Assembly (NCBI RefSeq): GCF_016653295.1
Contig: NZ_NHSF01000059.1
Location: forward strand, 202,162-266,161
Direction: 5' to 3'
Source of the DNA: Halochromatium salexigens
GTDB taxonomy: Bacteria; Pseudomonadota; Gammaproteobacteria; Chromatiales; Chromatiaceae
DNA length: 64,000 nt
Position numbers and translations under genes: made by a program. Below the pieces are notes generated by a model. It was not told the DNA's origin, made no database searches, and saw nothing but the letters and a program-made list of their open reading frames with translations. This document shows, piece by piece, positions 18,284 through 26,560 of the stretch (the first letter of the stretch is position 1; every line of letters begins with the position of its first letter).

Positions 18284-19042
18284 ATGGGAGCGAGCGCACC
18301 TGCTCTAAGTATCAAACGCGGTGAGCGTCTATTCGTCGAGCTGGCTGATTCACCGCACGCAGTGCGTGAGGCGCAGGCGTTGCGCTATCGCGTCTTCGCA
18401 GAAGAGCTGGGCGCCACGCTCAAGCCGGGCGAGCATGGCCTGGACATCGATGAGTTCGATGCCGAATGCGAACACCTGCTGGTGCGCGAGACCAAGGGCA
18501 ATCGTGTGGTCGGCTGCACCCGGCTGTTGAACGATCGCGGTGCCGAGCGCCTCGGGCGCTTCTATTCGGAGAGCGAATTCGACCTCGGCGCGATCCCCTC
18601 GCTGCCTGGCCGCCTGCTGGAGCTGGGACGCACCTGCGTCTCGCCGGAATGCCGGCACGGCTCGGTCATCGCCGTGCTCTGGTCCGGGGTGGCGCACTAC
18701 ATCCAACAGCATCAGGTCGATTACCTGTTCGGTTGCGCCAGCGTGCCGCTAGGCGAGAACGACTGCCAAGCCGCCGCCATCATGAATCGGCTGCGGCGCC
18801 AGGCCATGGCACCGGAACACTTGCGGGTGACACCGCGCGCGCCCTTACACGCCACGGCAGGGGCTGATGATGTGTTGGATGCCCCGTTGCCGGCGCTGCT
18901 CAAAGGCTATGTGCGCCTCGGCGCGCTCGCCTGCGGCGAACCCTGTCGCGATCCGGATTTCGAGGTCGGCGACATCCTGATGCTGCTCGATCTGTGTTCG
19001 CTCAATCCCAGTTATGCGCGCCACTTCCTGGAACGGATCTAG
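18284..19042 (+). CDS. olsB: L-ornithine N-alpha-acyltransferase (OlsB-like)
   Basis: OlsB attaches a 3-hydroxyacyl chain from ACP to ornithine, the first step of ornithine lipid synthesis. The 252-residue protein belongs to the GNAT-like OlsB/hemolysin group: EAQALRYRVFAEELGA, EFDAECEHLLVRE, LELGRTCVSPECRHGSVIAVLW (in part), CASVPLGEND, and a C-terminal LLKGYVRLGALACGEPCRDPDF (in part) block with the DFEVGDILMLLDL motif. ATG 18284 is preceded by GGAGAG. The olsA-like acyltransferase follows after 25 bases, completing the two-step pathway. Confidence 0.88.
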   Translation: MGASAPALSIKRGERLFVELADSPHAVREAQALRYRVFAEELGATLKPGEHGLDIDEFDAECEHLLVRETKGNRVVGCTRLLNDRGAERLGRFYSESEFDLGAIPSLPGRLLELGRTCVSPECRHGSVIAVLWSGVAHYIQQHQVDYLFGCASVPLGENDCQAAAIMNRLRRQAMAPEHLRVTPRAPLHATAGADDVLDAPLPALLKGYVRLGALACGEPCRDPDFEVGDILMLLDLCSLNPSYARHFLERI

Positions 19043-19067
19043 ACGCGCGCTCATCGAGGACTGCTTG

Positions 19068-19871
19068 ATGCTTGAGACACTCATCCCGCATCTGCGTGCC
19101 AGTGCACGTCTGCTGGCGCTGATCGCGCTCAATGCGCTGGGCGCGGTGATCGTACTCGGCATGGGCCTTTGGCGCCGCCTTGGCGGCTCCAGTGCCGCCA
19201 CTCCCGCCATCGTTCAGTGGTGGTTTCGGCGCGTCACGCCGATCCTCGGTCTGCGGATGCGCGTCGAAGGCCAGCAAGCCAAGAGCGCGCTGATCATCGC
19301 CAATCACATCTCCTGGCTCGATATCCCCGTGCTCGGCGCGCTCGGGCCGGTCGGTTTCCTCTCCAAGGCCGAGATTCGCCAGTGGCCGTTGATCGGCTGG
19401 ATGGCCGCGCAAATCGGCACGCTCTTCATCACCCGGGGCGGCAATCAGACCGCCGATCTCATCGAGCGCATCGAGACGCGCATGCGCGAGCAGCGCCCCG
19501 TCGTCATCTTCGCCGAAGGCACCACCAGCGATGGCCGTCAACTGCGCGGCTTCTACCCGCGACTGCTCGCGGCGGGCCAGCAGCCGGGCGTCGACGTGCA
19601 GCCGGTGGCGATTCGCTATGGCACCAACGCCGAGCCCGATCTGAACGCGCCGTTCATCGATGATGACACCTTGGTCGAGAGTCTTTGGCGCGTGCTCTGC
19701 CAGCCGAAGACCGAGGCTCAGGTGCACTTCCTCGCGCCCATCGTCGGCGCGGACCTGGATCGACGCACGCTCGCGACCCTGTGCGAGAGGCAGATCGCGG
19801 ACGCACTCGAGGTGCCCATCGTGGCCAGGGCAACCGCCAAACGGCGAGGCCCGGAGGTCACGACGCCGTGA
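19068..19871 (+). CDS. olsA: Lyso-ornithine lipid O-acyltransferase / 1-acylglycerol-3-phosphate acyltransferase (OlsA/PlsC family)
   Basis: The 267-residue membrane enzyme has an N-terminal hydrophobic segment (LLALIALNALGAVIVLG) and the PlsC motifs: NHISWLDIP (NHxxxxD variant), FLSKAEIRQWPLIGW, FAEGTTSDG (EGT) and VQPVAIRYG. Position directly after olsB makes it the acyltransferase that adds the ester-linked chain to lyso-ornithine lipid, although activity on lysophosphatidic acid cannot be excluded. The start ATG has GAGGA seven bases upstream. Its stop overlaps the GTG start of the glycosyltransferase gene. Confidence 0.86.
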   Translation: MLETLIPHLRASARLLALIALNALGAVIVLGMGLWRRLGGSSAATPAIVQWWFRRVTPILGLRMRVEGQQAKSALIIANHISWLDIPVLGALGPVGFLSKAEIRQWPLIGWMAAQIGTLFITRGGNQTADLIERIETRMREQRPVVIFAEGTTSDGRQLRGFYPRLLAAGQQPGVDVQPVAIRYGTNAEPDLNAPFIDDDTLVESLWRVLCQPKTEAQVHFLAPIVGADLDRRTLATLCERQIADALEVPIVARATAKRRGPEVTTP

Positions 19872-21097
19872 ATGCAGACAGCGGCAGCGTCCAGGCGCGC
19901 CGGTCAACGGATGCGCGATCAAGGCTCCATGTCGCGCTGGTCACCGAAACCTATCCGCCGGAGATCAACGGCGTCGCCAATACCCTGGCACAACTCGCGC
20001 GTGGCCTCGAGCGGCGCGGACACCACGTCAGCCTCGTGCGCCCACGCCAGCCGGTGGATCGGCGCAACGCGCCACCGGCACGGGAGTTGCTCGTCAGCGG
20101 TGTGCCCTTGCCGGGTTATCGCGGCCTGCGCTTTGGCCTGCCGGCGCTCGGGGCCGTGCAGCGGCGCTGGCGCGAGGCGCGCCCGGATGCGGTCTACATC
20201 GCCACCGAGGGTCCGCTCGGACATGCCGCGCTGCGAGCCGCCACGCGCCTCGGGATCCCCAGCCTGACGGGATTCCATACTCAGTTCCAGCAGTACTGCA
20301 GCCACTATGGTGTGGGCCTGCTGATGAAACCGATCATCAGCCTGCTCAGGCGCTTCCACAACCACTCCGGTGCGACCCTGGTGCCAACCCGCGCCTTGCA
20401 ACGCGACCTTGCGGCGGCCGGATTTCGCAATCTGCATGTGCTCAGCCGTGGCGTCGATACCGAGCGCTTCTCCCCGACCTACCGAAGCACAGCGTTGCGC
20501 GCCTCCTGGGGGTGCGATGATGCGACGGTGGTGGCGCTCTACGTGGGCCGGATCGCCGCCGAGAAGCACGTCGATCTGGCGATCGAGGCCTTCGATCGGA
20601 TTCGACGCGCTCGGCCCGACAGCCGCTGCGTCCTGGTCGGCGACGGGCCCGAGCTGGCGCATCTACGCCGTCAGCATCCTGACCATGTCTACACCGGCGC
20701 CAAGGTCGGTGCGGCGTTGTCCGCGCACTACGCCTCGGCGGATCTGTTCGTGTTTCCGAGCCTGACCGAGACCTTCGGCAATGTGCTGACCGAGGCGCTC
20801 GCCAGCGGCCTGGCGCCCATCGCCTTCGATTATGCCGCCGCACGCGAGCACTTACACCATGGCCAAAACGGCTATAGTGTCCCCATGGCCGATCGCACGG
20901 CGTTCCTGGCGCAGGCTGAACGGGCTGTCAGCGACCCTGAACAGCTCAAACGCCTTGGCCAAGAGGCGCGACACACCGCAGAAACGCTGAGTTGGGAGCG
21001 TGTGATCCGCGATTTGGAGCACCATCTGTTCTCCGTGATCGATTGCGCCGGCAACCAGGGCGAGCGCCATGAACCCATTCCTGCGACTGCTGAATGA
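19868..21097 (+). CDS. GT4-family glycosyltransferase
   Basis: The 409-residue protein has the GT4 N-terminal domain (VALVTETYPPEINGVANTLA, GFHTQFQQYCSHYG) and the C-terminal donor-binding domain (YVGRIAAEKHVDLAIEAFD, LVGDGPELAHLR, and the E-x7-E region SLTETFGNVLTEALASGLAP). This pattern is shared by enzymes that glycosylate diacylglycerol or phosphatidylinositol, such as SqdX and PimB relatives. The GTG start at 19868 overlaps the olsA stop (GTGA) and follows GGAGGT. The context suggests a membrane glycolipid; the sugar is not known. It overlaps the PAP2 gene by 29 bases. Confidence 0.87.
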   Translation: MNADSGSVQARRSTDARSRLHVALVTETYPPEINGVANTLAQLARGLERRGHHVSLVRPRQPVDRRNAPPARELLVSGVPLPGYRGLRFGLPALGAVQRRWREARPDAVYIATEGPLGHAALRAATRLGIPSLTGFHTQFQQYCSHYGVGLLMKPIISLLRRFHNHSGATLVPTRALQRDLAAAGFRNLHVLSRGVDTERFSPTYRSTALRASWGCDDATVVALYVGRIAAEKHVDLAIEAFDRIRRARPDSRCVLVGDGPELAHLRRQHPDHVYTGAKVGAALSAHYASADLFVFPSLTETFGNVLTEALASGLAPIAFDYAAAREHLHHGQNGYSVPMADRTAFLAQAERAVSDPEQLKRLGQEARHTAETLSWERVIRDLEHHLFSVIDCAGNQGERHEPIPATAE

Positions 21098-21596
21098 ACT
21101 CGAAACACCGTTCTGCCGACGTTGGAACCGTGCGCATCAGCGACCCTGGCTGTTGCGCCCCTTCGCGCTCGTCAGCCGGCTCGGCAATGGCGTCTTCTGG
21201 TATAGCCTGATCGCCGTGCTACCCGTCGTCGATGGACTCGACGGCCTCGAAGCCGCCGTGCACATGCTCCTGATGGGCGGCATTGCGCTGATCCTCTACA
21301 AGAGCCTCAAGGGTCGCACCCGCCGCATACGCCCCTGCCACTACGCGGCCGATATCGCCGCCAGCGTGCCACCGCTGGATCGCTACAGCTTCCCGTCCGG
21401 ACACACCCTGCACGCGGTCAACTTTTCCACGATCGCGCTGTTCTACTATCCGCAGCTTGGTTGGCTGCTGATCCCTTTTACCTTGCTGGTCGCCGCCTCA
21501 CGGGTCGTGCTCGGCCTGCATTATCCCACCGATGTGCTGGTCGCCTCGGCGATCGGGCTCGGCCTTGCCTATAGCAGCCTGTTGTTGGTCGCCTAG
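21069..21596 (+). CDS. PAP2-family membrane phosphatase
   Basis: The 175-residue protein has about five hydrophobic segments and the three phosphatase motifs: KSLKGRTRRIRP (K-x6-RP), PSGH in YSFPSGHTLHA, and SRVVLGLHYPTD. Relatives dephosphorylate phosphatidic acid, phosphatidylglycerophosphate or undecaprenyl pyrophosphate. As the last gene of olsB-olsA-GT4-PAP2, it may supply diacylglycerol as acceptor for the glycosyltransferase; this is inference. A strong inverted repeat follows the stop. Confidence 0.88.
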   Translation: MNPFLRLLNELETPFCRRWNRAHQRPWLLRPFALVSRLGNGVFWYSLIAVLPVVDGLDGLEAAVHMLLMGGIALILYKSLKGRTRRIRPCHYAADIAASVPPLDRYSFPSGHTLHAVNFSTIALFYYPQLGWLLIPFTLLVAASRVVLGLHYPTDVLVASAIGLGLAYSSLLLVA

Positions 21597-21610
21597 TCGC
21601 CAACGAAACA

Positions 21611-21648
21611 GCCCGGCGGCCGCCCCCCTAGAGGGTCGGCCGCCGGGC
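21611..21648. terminator. Hairpin between convergent PAP2 and sulfur globule genes
   Basis: A perfect 12-bp inverted repeat, GCCCGGCGGCCG and CGGCCGCCGGGC with a 14-base loop, sits between two convergent stops. It can form on either strand. There is no T run on either side, so it would be an atypical terminator, but position and stability favour a bidirectional 3'-end structure. Confidence 0.6.
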
Positions 21649-21679
21649 CTTGGGCCGTTAGGCGAGAGACTGGCTCTGC

Positions 21680-22069
21680 TTATTTGGCTTCAGGTGCGGC
21701 CGGAGCGGCCGGTGCGCCATAAGGCATGGCACCCTGGGGAGCCGCATAAGGGACTGCGCCATAAGGGGCACCATAGTAGGGCGCGCCGTAGCCGCCGTAG
21801 TACGGGTTGCCGTAGCCATAGCCGTCACCGTAGCCGCGGCCATAGCCGTAACCACGCCCACGACCATAGCCGTGACCGCCGCCGCTCATGCTCATATTGA
21901 AGTCGCCGTAGCCATCGCCGAACATGTCACTGAACATGTCGCCCATGCCGTCGCCCCAACCATTGCCATAGCCCGGGCCACCGTAACCCGGACCACCCCA
22001 CCATGCGTTGGCGGACGCGGACACACCAAGAAGAGCGGCAACGGCTGCGGCAGTAGCAAGCTTTTTCAT
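21680..22069 (-). CDS. Sulfur globule envelope protein (SgpA/SgpB type)
   Basis: In purple sulfur bacteria small Gly/Tyr-rich proteins coat the periplasmic sulfur globules formed during sulfide and thiosulfate oxidation. The 129-residue precursor has a Sec signal peptide ([20 protein letters not shown], cleavage after ANA) and a mature part beginning WWGGPGYGG. It then has a Met/Asp stretch ([17 protein letters not shown]), a [15 protein letters not shown] core and Gly/Tyr/Pro/Ala repeats. The ATG follows GGAGAAAG. I cannot tell SgpA from SgpB by eye. It is monocistronic; the promoter region upstream is AT-rich with a TATAAT box and an inverted repeat. Confidence 0.9.
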   Translation of the reverse strand: MKKLATAAAVAALLGVSASANAWWGGPGYGGPGYGNGWGDGMGDMFSDMFGDGYGDFNMSMSGGGHGYGRGRGYGYGRGYGDGYGYGNPYYGGYGAPYYGAPYGAVPYAAPQGAMPYGAPAAPAAPEAK

Positions 22070-22138
22070 CTATCTTTCTCCGAACTCGATTTTGTCTGGG
22101 TTGCAAGCGTCGCCGCCTTTCTTGCGACAACAGAGATC

Positions 22139-22175
22139 ATTATATTAGCGTTTTCTAAAATTTATAGTCGCTAAT
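22139..22175 (-). promoter_or_regulatory. Sulfur globule gene promoter with 7-bp inverted repeat
   Basis: On the minus strand a perfect -10 box TATAAT lies at 22144-22139, about 70 bases before the sgp ATG. Directly upstream, ATTAGCG (22144-22150) and CGCTAAT (22169-22175) form a perfect inverted repeat with an 18-base AT-rich spacer covering the -35 region. No good -35 box is visible, so an activator may be needed. A second imperfect palindrome around a GCCGGGC core lies further upstream at about 22181-22206. Confidence 0.55.
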
Positions 22176-22236
22176 CTCGATCTATCATCGCCCGGCGATA
22201 GATATGACAAATCGCAATCCAAACCGCCCTCTCGAC

Positions 22237-23142
22237 TCAGACCGAGGGCGTCACCAAGCGCATCGACAGATCGACCGCCTCGACATGCTTGGTCAGCCCG
22301 CCGATCGAGATCGCATCGACCCCGGTCTCGGCGATCATCCGTAACCGCTCGTGACTGATGCCGCCGGAGGCCTCGAGCCGCGCGCGTCCAGCCGTCAACT
22401 CAACCGCGCGTCTCAGTTCCGGCAGGTCAAAATTATCCAGCAAGACCTGCTCCACACCAGCCTCCAGCGCCTCGCGCAGCCCAGCCAAGGACTCGACCTC
22501 GATCTCAACCGGGATACCCACGGTCAGATCCTCGGTCAGACGACGCGCGGCCGCGATCGCGGCGCTGATCGAGCCGGCCGCGCTGATATGGTTCTCCTTG
22601 ATCAGGATCGCATCGAACAGCCCCATACGATGGTTATCGCAGCCACCGCAGACAACGGCATACTTCTGCTGGCGTCGCAGCCCCGGAAGCGTCTTGCGCG
22701 TATCCAGGATGCGCACCGGCAGCCCGGCCACCGCATCGGCATAGCGCCGCGCGCGGGTCGCGGTGCCAGAGAGCAACTGCAGGCAATTGAGCGCGGTCCG
22801 CTCGCCGGTGAGGAGCGGGCGCAAGCGACCCGCGAGGGTGCAGAGCCGCTGCCCCGCCCGCACCGACTCGCCATCGCGCGCCTGCCAGTCGACGCTCACC
22901 TCGGGGTCGAGCTGACGGAAGACCTCATCGAACCAGGCGCGGCCGCAGAGCACCGCATCCTCGCGGGTGATGACCTCGGCGCGCGCGGTTGCCTCCGCCG
23001 GCAGCAGGCCTGCGGTCAGGTCGCCGGTGCCGACATCCTCCGCCAGCGCATCGCGCACCTGGGCCGCGATGAGGTCCAGCGGCGGCAGGCAGCGAGACAA
23101 TACCTCCGCGTTCGGGTCGGGGGTCGGTACAGCGGTGGGCAT
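22237..23142 (-). CDS. nadC: Nicotinate-nucleotide pyrophosphorylase (carboxylating)
   Basis: NadC converts quinolinate and PRPP to nicotinate mononucleotide in de novo NAD synthesis. The 301-residue protein has the N-terminal half with [17 protein letters not shown], then [21 protein letters not shown] (in part), [57 protein letters not shown] (in part) and LEASGGI. It is divergent from ampD with about 100 bases between the starts. Confidence 0.96.
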   Translation of the reverse strand: MPTAVPTPDPNAEVLSRCLPPLDLIAAQVRDALAEDVGTGDLTAGLLPAEATARAEVITREDAVLCGRAWFDEVFRQLDPEVSVDWQARDGESVRAGQRLCTLAGRLRPLLTGERTALNCLQLLSGTATRARRYADAVAGLPVRILDTRKTLPGLRRQQKYAVVCGGCDNHRMGLFDAILIKENHISAAGSISAAIAAARRLTEDLTVGIPVEIEVESLAGLREALEAGVEQVLLDNFDLPELRRAVELTAGRARLEASGGISHERLRMIAETGVDAISIGGLTKHVEAVDLSMRLVTPSV

Positions 23143-23243
23143 CGGATCAGATCCTCGGAACGGTTAGCATAGGCGGGGATCATAGTGTGCGGGCTGATGG
23201 CCACTCAAGCGGCTCGCCAGACCAGCGAGAACATGCAACACCG

Positions 23244-23825
23244 ATGACTGATCCGAGCGCCCCCGCCATCGACCCTGCTGGTCGCCTGAACATCGCCCGC
23301 TGGCGGCCCTCCCCCAATGCCGACCAGCGCCCGCCTGGTAGCGGGCCGGATCTGCTCGTGATCCACAACATCAGCCTGCCCCCGGGGCATTTCGGTGGCC
23401 CCTGGATCGAACAGCTATTCCAAAATCGGCTCGATCGCTCGGCGCACCCTTACTTCGCCACGCTCGCCGGGCTGCGTGTCTCCGCGCACCTGCTGATCCG
23501 CCGCGATGGCGAGCTGCTCCAGTTCGTCGAACTCGATCGGCGCGCCTGGCATGCCGGGCGCTCCGCGTTCGAGGGTCGGATCGAGTGCAACGACTACAGC
23601 ATTGGCATCGAACTCGAGGGCAGCGACGCGATCCCCTTCCAGCAAGCCCAGTACACACGGCTTGCCCAGGTCACCAGGTTAATTCGCGCGCGTTATCCGG
23701 CGATCACAGCGGCGCGCATCACCGGACACCAGGAGATCGCCCCGGGACGCAAGACCGATCCCGGTCCCGCCTTCGACTGGGACCGATATCGGGCGCTGCT
23801 CAGCGACAGCGAAGGAGAGCGGTAA
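23244..23825 (+). CDS. ampD: 1,6-anhydro-N-acetylmuramyl-L-alanine amidase AmpD
   Basis: AmpD is the cytosolic zinc amidase that recycles anhydro-muropeptides. The product has no signal peptide and shows the amidase_2 residues: His in LLVIHNISLPPG, Glu in YSIGIELEGSD, and His/Lys/Asp in TGHQEIAPGRKTDPGPAFDW. I chose ATG 23244 (MTDPSAP), which gives 193 residues; the frame is open 19 codons further upstream. The next gene is convergent, five bases away. Confidence 0.94.
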   Translation: MTDPSAPAIDPAGRLNIARWRPSPNADQRPPGSGPDLLVIHNISLPPGHFGGPWIEQLFQNRLDRSAHPYFATLAGLRVSAHLLIRRDGELLQFVELDRRAWHAGRSAFEGRIECNDYSIGIELEGSDAIPFQQAQYTRLAQVTRLIRARYPAITAARITGHQEIAPGRKTDPGPAFDWDRYRALLSDSEGER

Positions 23826-23830
23826 GGCAC

Positions 23831-24676
23831 TCAGCCGAGCCGAGCGGCCACCGCGGCGGCGGCGGCAGCCGGGCGAGGCACCGGCATCGGTTGCGGCTGC
23901 TCGGAGGTCAGTACCTGTTGCGCCTCGGTCCAGCGCAGCAGCTCGATGGTGCCATCGTGATGCTCGACCAGCGCCGTGCAGCTCTCGACCCAATCGCCGC
24001 AGTTGCAGTAGGTCACGCCATCGATCTCGCGGATCTCGGCGTGGTGGATGTGCCCACAGATCATGCCATCGACAGCGCGGCGGCGCGCCTCGTCGGCCAC
24101 GGCCTGCTCGAAGTTGCCGATATAATTGACGGCATTCTTGACCCGATGTTTCAGATAGGCGGCGAGCGACCAATAGCCGAACCCAAGGCGGCGCCGGAAG
24201 GCATTGAGCCGATGGTTCGCCGACAGCAACAGATCGTAGAGGTGGGAGCCGAGCATCGCCAGCCAGCGCCCGTTCTGCACCACCTGATCGAACTTGTCCC
24301 CGTGCAGGATCAAGAACTGGCGACCGTCGGCGGTGGTGTGGACCAGCTCATCGCAGAGGCGCACATTGCCGTACTCGGAGCCGAGATGATCGCGCAGGAT
24401 CTCATCATGGTTGCCCGGCACATAGACCACGTCGGTCCCGCTGCGCGCCTTGTCCAACACCGCGCGCACCACATTGTTGTGCGCCTGCGGCCAGAACAGC
24501 CCGCCTTTCATCGCCCACACGTCGATGATGTCGCCGACCAGATAGAGCTGCTTGCACTCGGTCGATTGCAGGAAATTCAGCAGAAAATCGGCTTGACAAC
24601 CGCGAAACCCGAGATGCACATCCGAGATCCAGATGCTCCGGTATTTCAACGGCCGTAGATGTTTCACCTGACTCAT
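23831..24676 (-). CDS. UDP-2,3-diacylglucosamine diphosphatase-like metallophosphoesterase (LpxH2 type)
   Basis: The 281-residue protein has all calcineurin-like metal motifs: ISDVHLGFRG, LVGDIIDVW, VPGNHDE, LHGDKFD, and CGHIHHAEI. The spacing and the WISDVHLG...ADFLLNFL start are those of the LpxH2/YbbF-like group, which may act in lipid A synthesis or another lipid phosphodiester hydrolysis. The last 20 residues are Ala/Pro-rich and probably disordered. I chose ATG 24676; the frame stays open to 24859, which would run antisense into argG. It is divergent from argG. Confidence 0.85.
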   Translation of the reverse strand: MSQVKHLRPLKYRSIWISDVHLGFRGCQADFLLNFLQSTECKQLYLVGDIIDVWAMKGGLFWPQAHNNVVRAVLDKARSGTDVVYVPGNHDEILRDHLGSEYGNVRLCDELVHTTADGRQFLILHGDKFDQVVQNGRWLAMLGSHLYDLLLSANHRLNAFRRRLGFGYWSLAAYLKHRVKNAVNYIGNFEQAVADEARRRAVDGMICGHIHHAEIREIDGVTYCNCGDWVESCTALVEHHDGTIELLRWTEAQQVLTSEQPQPMPVPRPAAAAAAVAARLG

Positions 24677-24836
24677 GTCACCCAGGTCCTCATTTATTAG
24701 CGTGGGCGCCATGGTCGCGCGGCTTTGTTGCGAGAGGATGGACGCGCGATGAAGATCTGGTGAACACGCATCGTACCGACGCACGTCGCGCACTGCGTAT
24801 ACTGAGCGCCTTTGCCGTAGAGAGGAGTTTTTTTCG

Positions 24837-26060
24837 ATGCCACGCGATTCCGTGAACAAGGTCGTCCTCGCCTATTCAGGCGGGCTCGACACCTCTGTGA
24901 TCCTGACCTGGCTGCGCGACGAATACGACTGCGAGGTGGTCACCTTCACCGCCGACATCGGCCAGGGCGAGGAGGTCGAGCCGGCCCGCGTCAAGGCCGA
25001 AGCGGCCGGGATCAAGGAGATCTACATCGAGGATCTGCGCGAGGAATTCGTGCGCGACTTCGTCTACCCGATGTTTCGCGCCAACGCCATCTACGAGGGC
25101 GAGTACCTGCTCGGCACCTCGATCGCCCGCCCGCTGATCGCCAAGCGCCTGGTCGAGATCGCCACCGAGACCGGCGCCGATGCCATCAGCCACGGCGCCA
25201 CCGGCAAGGGCAACGATCAGGTCCGCTTCGAGATCAATGCGCTGGCGCTGCGGCCCGACATCAAGATCATCGCGCCCTGGCGCGAATGGGATCTGCTCTC
25301 GCGTGAGAAGCTGATGGCCTATGCCGCCGAGCACGGCGTACCGGTCGAGCAGAAGCGCGACGGCACCAAATCGCCCTACTCGATGGACGCCAACCTGCTG
25401 CACATCTCCTATGAAGGCTACGATCTCGAAGACCCCTGGGTCGAGCCGGGCTTGGCGATGTGGCGCTGGACGCGCGACCCGGAGCAGGCACCCGACACCG
25501 CGCAGGAGATCGAGCTGACCTACAGTGCCGGCGACATCACCGCCATCGACGGCAAGGCCATGACGCCGGCGGAGGTCCTCGCCGAGCTGAATCGCATCGG
25601 CGGCGAGCACGGCATCGGCCGCGCCGACATCGTCGAGAACCGCTATGTCGGCATGAAGTCGCGCGGCTGCTACGAGACCCCCGGCGGCACCATCATGCTC
25701 AAGGCCCATCGGGCGATGGAATCCTTGACGCTCGACCGCGAGGCCGCGCACCTCAAAGACGAACTGATGCCGCGTTATGCGACCCTGATCTACAACGGCT
25801 ACTGGTTCAGCCCGGAGCGGATGATGCTGCAGGCCGCGATCGATGAGAGCCAGCGCGTGGTCAACGGCAAGGTCCGGCTCAAGCTCTACAAGGGCAACGT
25901 GATGGTGGTCGGTCGCCAGTCGGACAGCGACAGCCTGTTCGATGAATCGATCGCCACCTTCGAAGACGACGCTGGCGCCTACGATCAGAGCGACGCGACC
26001 GGCTTCATCAAGCTCAATGCCCTACGGCTGCGGGTCGCCGGGCGCCGCCGCGGGCGGTAG
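24837..26060 (+). CDS. argG: Argininosuccinate synthase
   Basis: ArgG joins citrulline and aspartate with ATP in arginine synthesis. The 407-residue protein has the PP-loop [12 protein letters not shown], the [10 protein letters not shown] segment, [31 protein letters not shown], and [15 protein letters not shown]. The ATG lies after AGAGGAG and a short T run. The 3' end overlaps the convergent DUF971 gene by 39 bases. Confidence 0.98.
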   Translation: MPRDSVNKVVLAYSGGLDTSVILTWLRDEYDCEVVTFTADIGQGEEVEPARVKAEAAGIKEIYIEDLREEFVRDFVYPMFRANAIYEGEYLLGTSIARPLIAKRLVEIATETGADAISHGATGKGNDQVRFEINALALRPDIKIIAPWREWDLLSREKLMAYAAEHGVPVEQKRDGTKSPYSMDANLLHISYEGYDLEDPWVEPGLAMWRWTRDPEQAPDTAQEIELTYSAGDITAIDGKAMTPAEVLAELNRIGGEHGIGRADIVENRYVGMKSRGCYETPGGTIMLKAHRAMESLTLDREAAHLKDELMPRYATLIYNGYWFSPERMMLQAAIDESQRVVNGKVRLKLYKGNVMVVGRQSDSDSLFDESIATFEDDAGAYDQSDATGFIKLNALRLRVAGRRRGR

Positions 26061-26468
26061 CTCGGACGGCGCCTCACCCCGCTCGCGCAGCACCTCGAAC
26101 GGATCGGGGGCGGAGCGTGAGCGGCCGACGTCTTTCAGCCGATCCAGATAGTCGAGCCACAACGGCTGCCAGCCGCGACCAAGTTTGTAGAGATACTGCC
26201 AGTCATAGAGGCCCGAGCGGTGACCATCGTCGAAGACGATCTTCACCGCATAGCTACCAACCTGCTGCAGATCGGTGATATTGACCGCCTCCTTGCCGAT
26301 CTGCAGCTTGGCCTGATCCGGCGTATGGCCGCGCACCTCGGCCGAGGGCGAATAGACGCGCAGGTATTCGCAGGGCAGGCGAAAGCGCGCGCCATCGTCG
26401 TAGGCGATCTCGAGGATGCGCGATTGCTGATGCAGATTGATCTCGGTCGGCAGCGGATGCTGTTCCAT
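26022..26468 (-). CDS. DUF971 domain protein
   Basis: The 148-residue protein matches the DUF971 domain, which resembles the N-terminal domain of gamma-butyrobetaine hydroxylase: [61 protein letters not shown] (in part) and a DYLDRL motif. The family is often linked to iron-sulfur carrier contexts but has no settled function. The C-terminal 35 residues are charged and Pro-rich. Its 3' end overlaps argG on the opposite strand; hemH lies downstream of nothing here, since hemH is upstream on the same strand, about 90 bases away. Confidence 0.85.
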   Translation of the reverse strand: MEQHPLPTEINLHQQSRILEIAYDDGARFRLPCEYLRVYSPSAEVRGHTPDQAKLQIGKEAVNITDLQQVGSYAVKIVFDDGHRSGLYDWQYLYKLGRGWQPLWLDYLDRLKDVGRSRSAPDPFEVLRERGEAPSELPPAAAPGDPQP

Positions 26469-26539
26469 CGGTCGGCAACTCCGGGAGGCTTCAAGTCTGC
26501 CGACTCAGGTGCGGACGCCGACCGGGTTTGCAATGCAAC

Positions 26540-26560
26540 GCCCGCCGAGGAATCGCGGGC
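26540..26560 (-). terminator. GC hairpin directly after hemH
   Basis: GCCCGC and GCGGGC with a nine-base loop begin at the base after the hemH stop on the minus strand. No T run follows, so function is uncertain. Confidence 0.3.
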
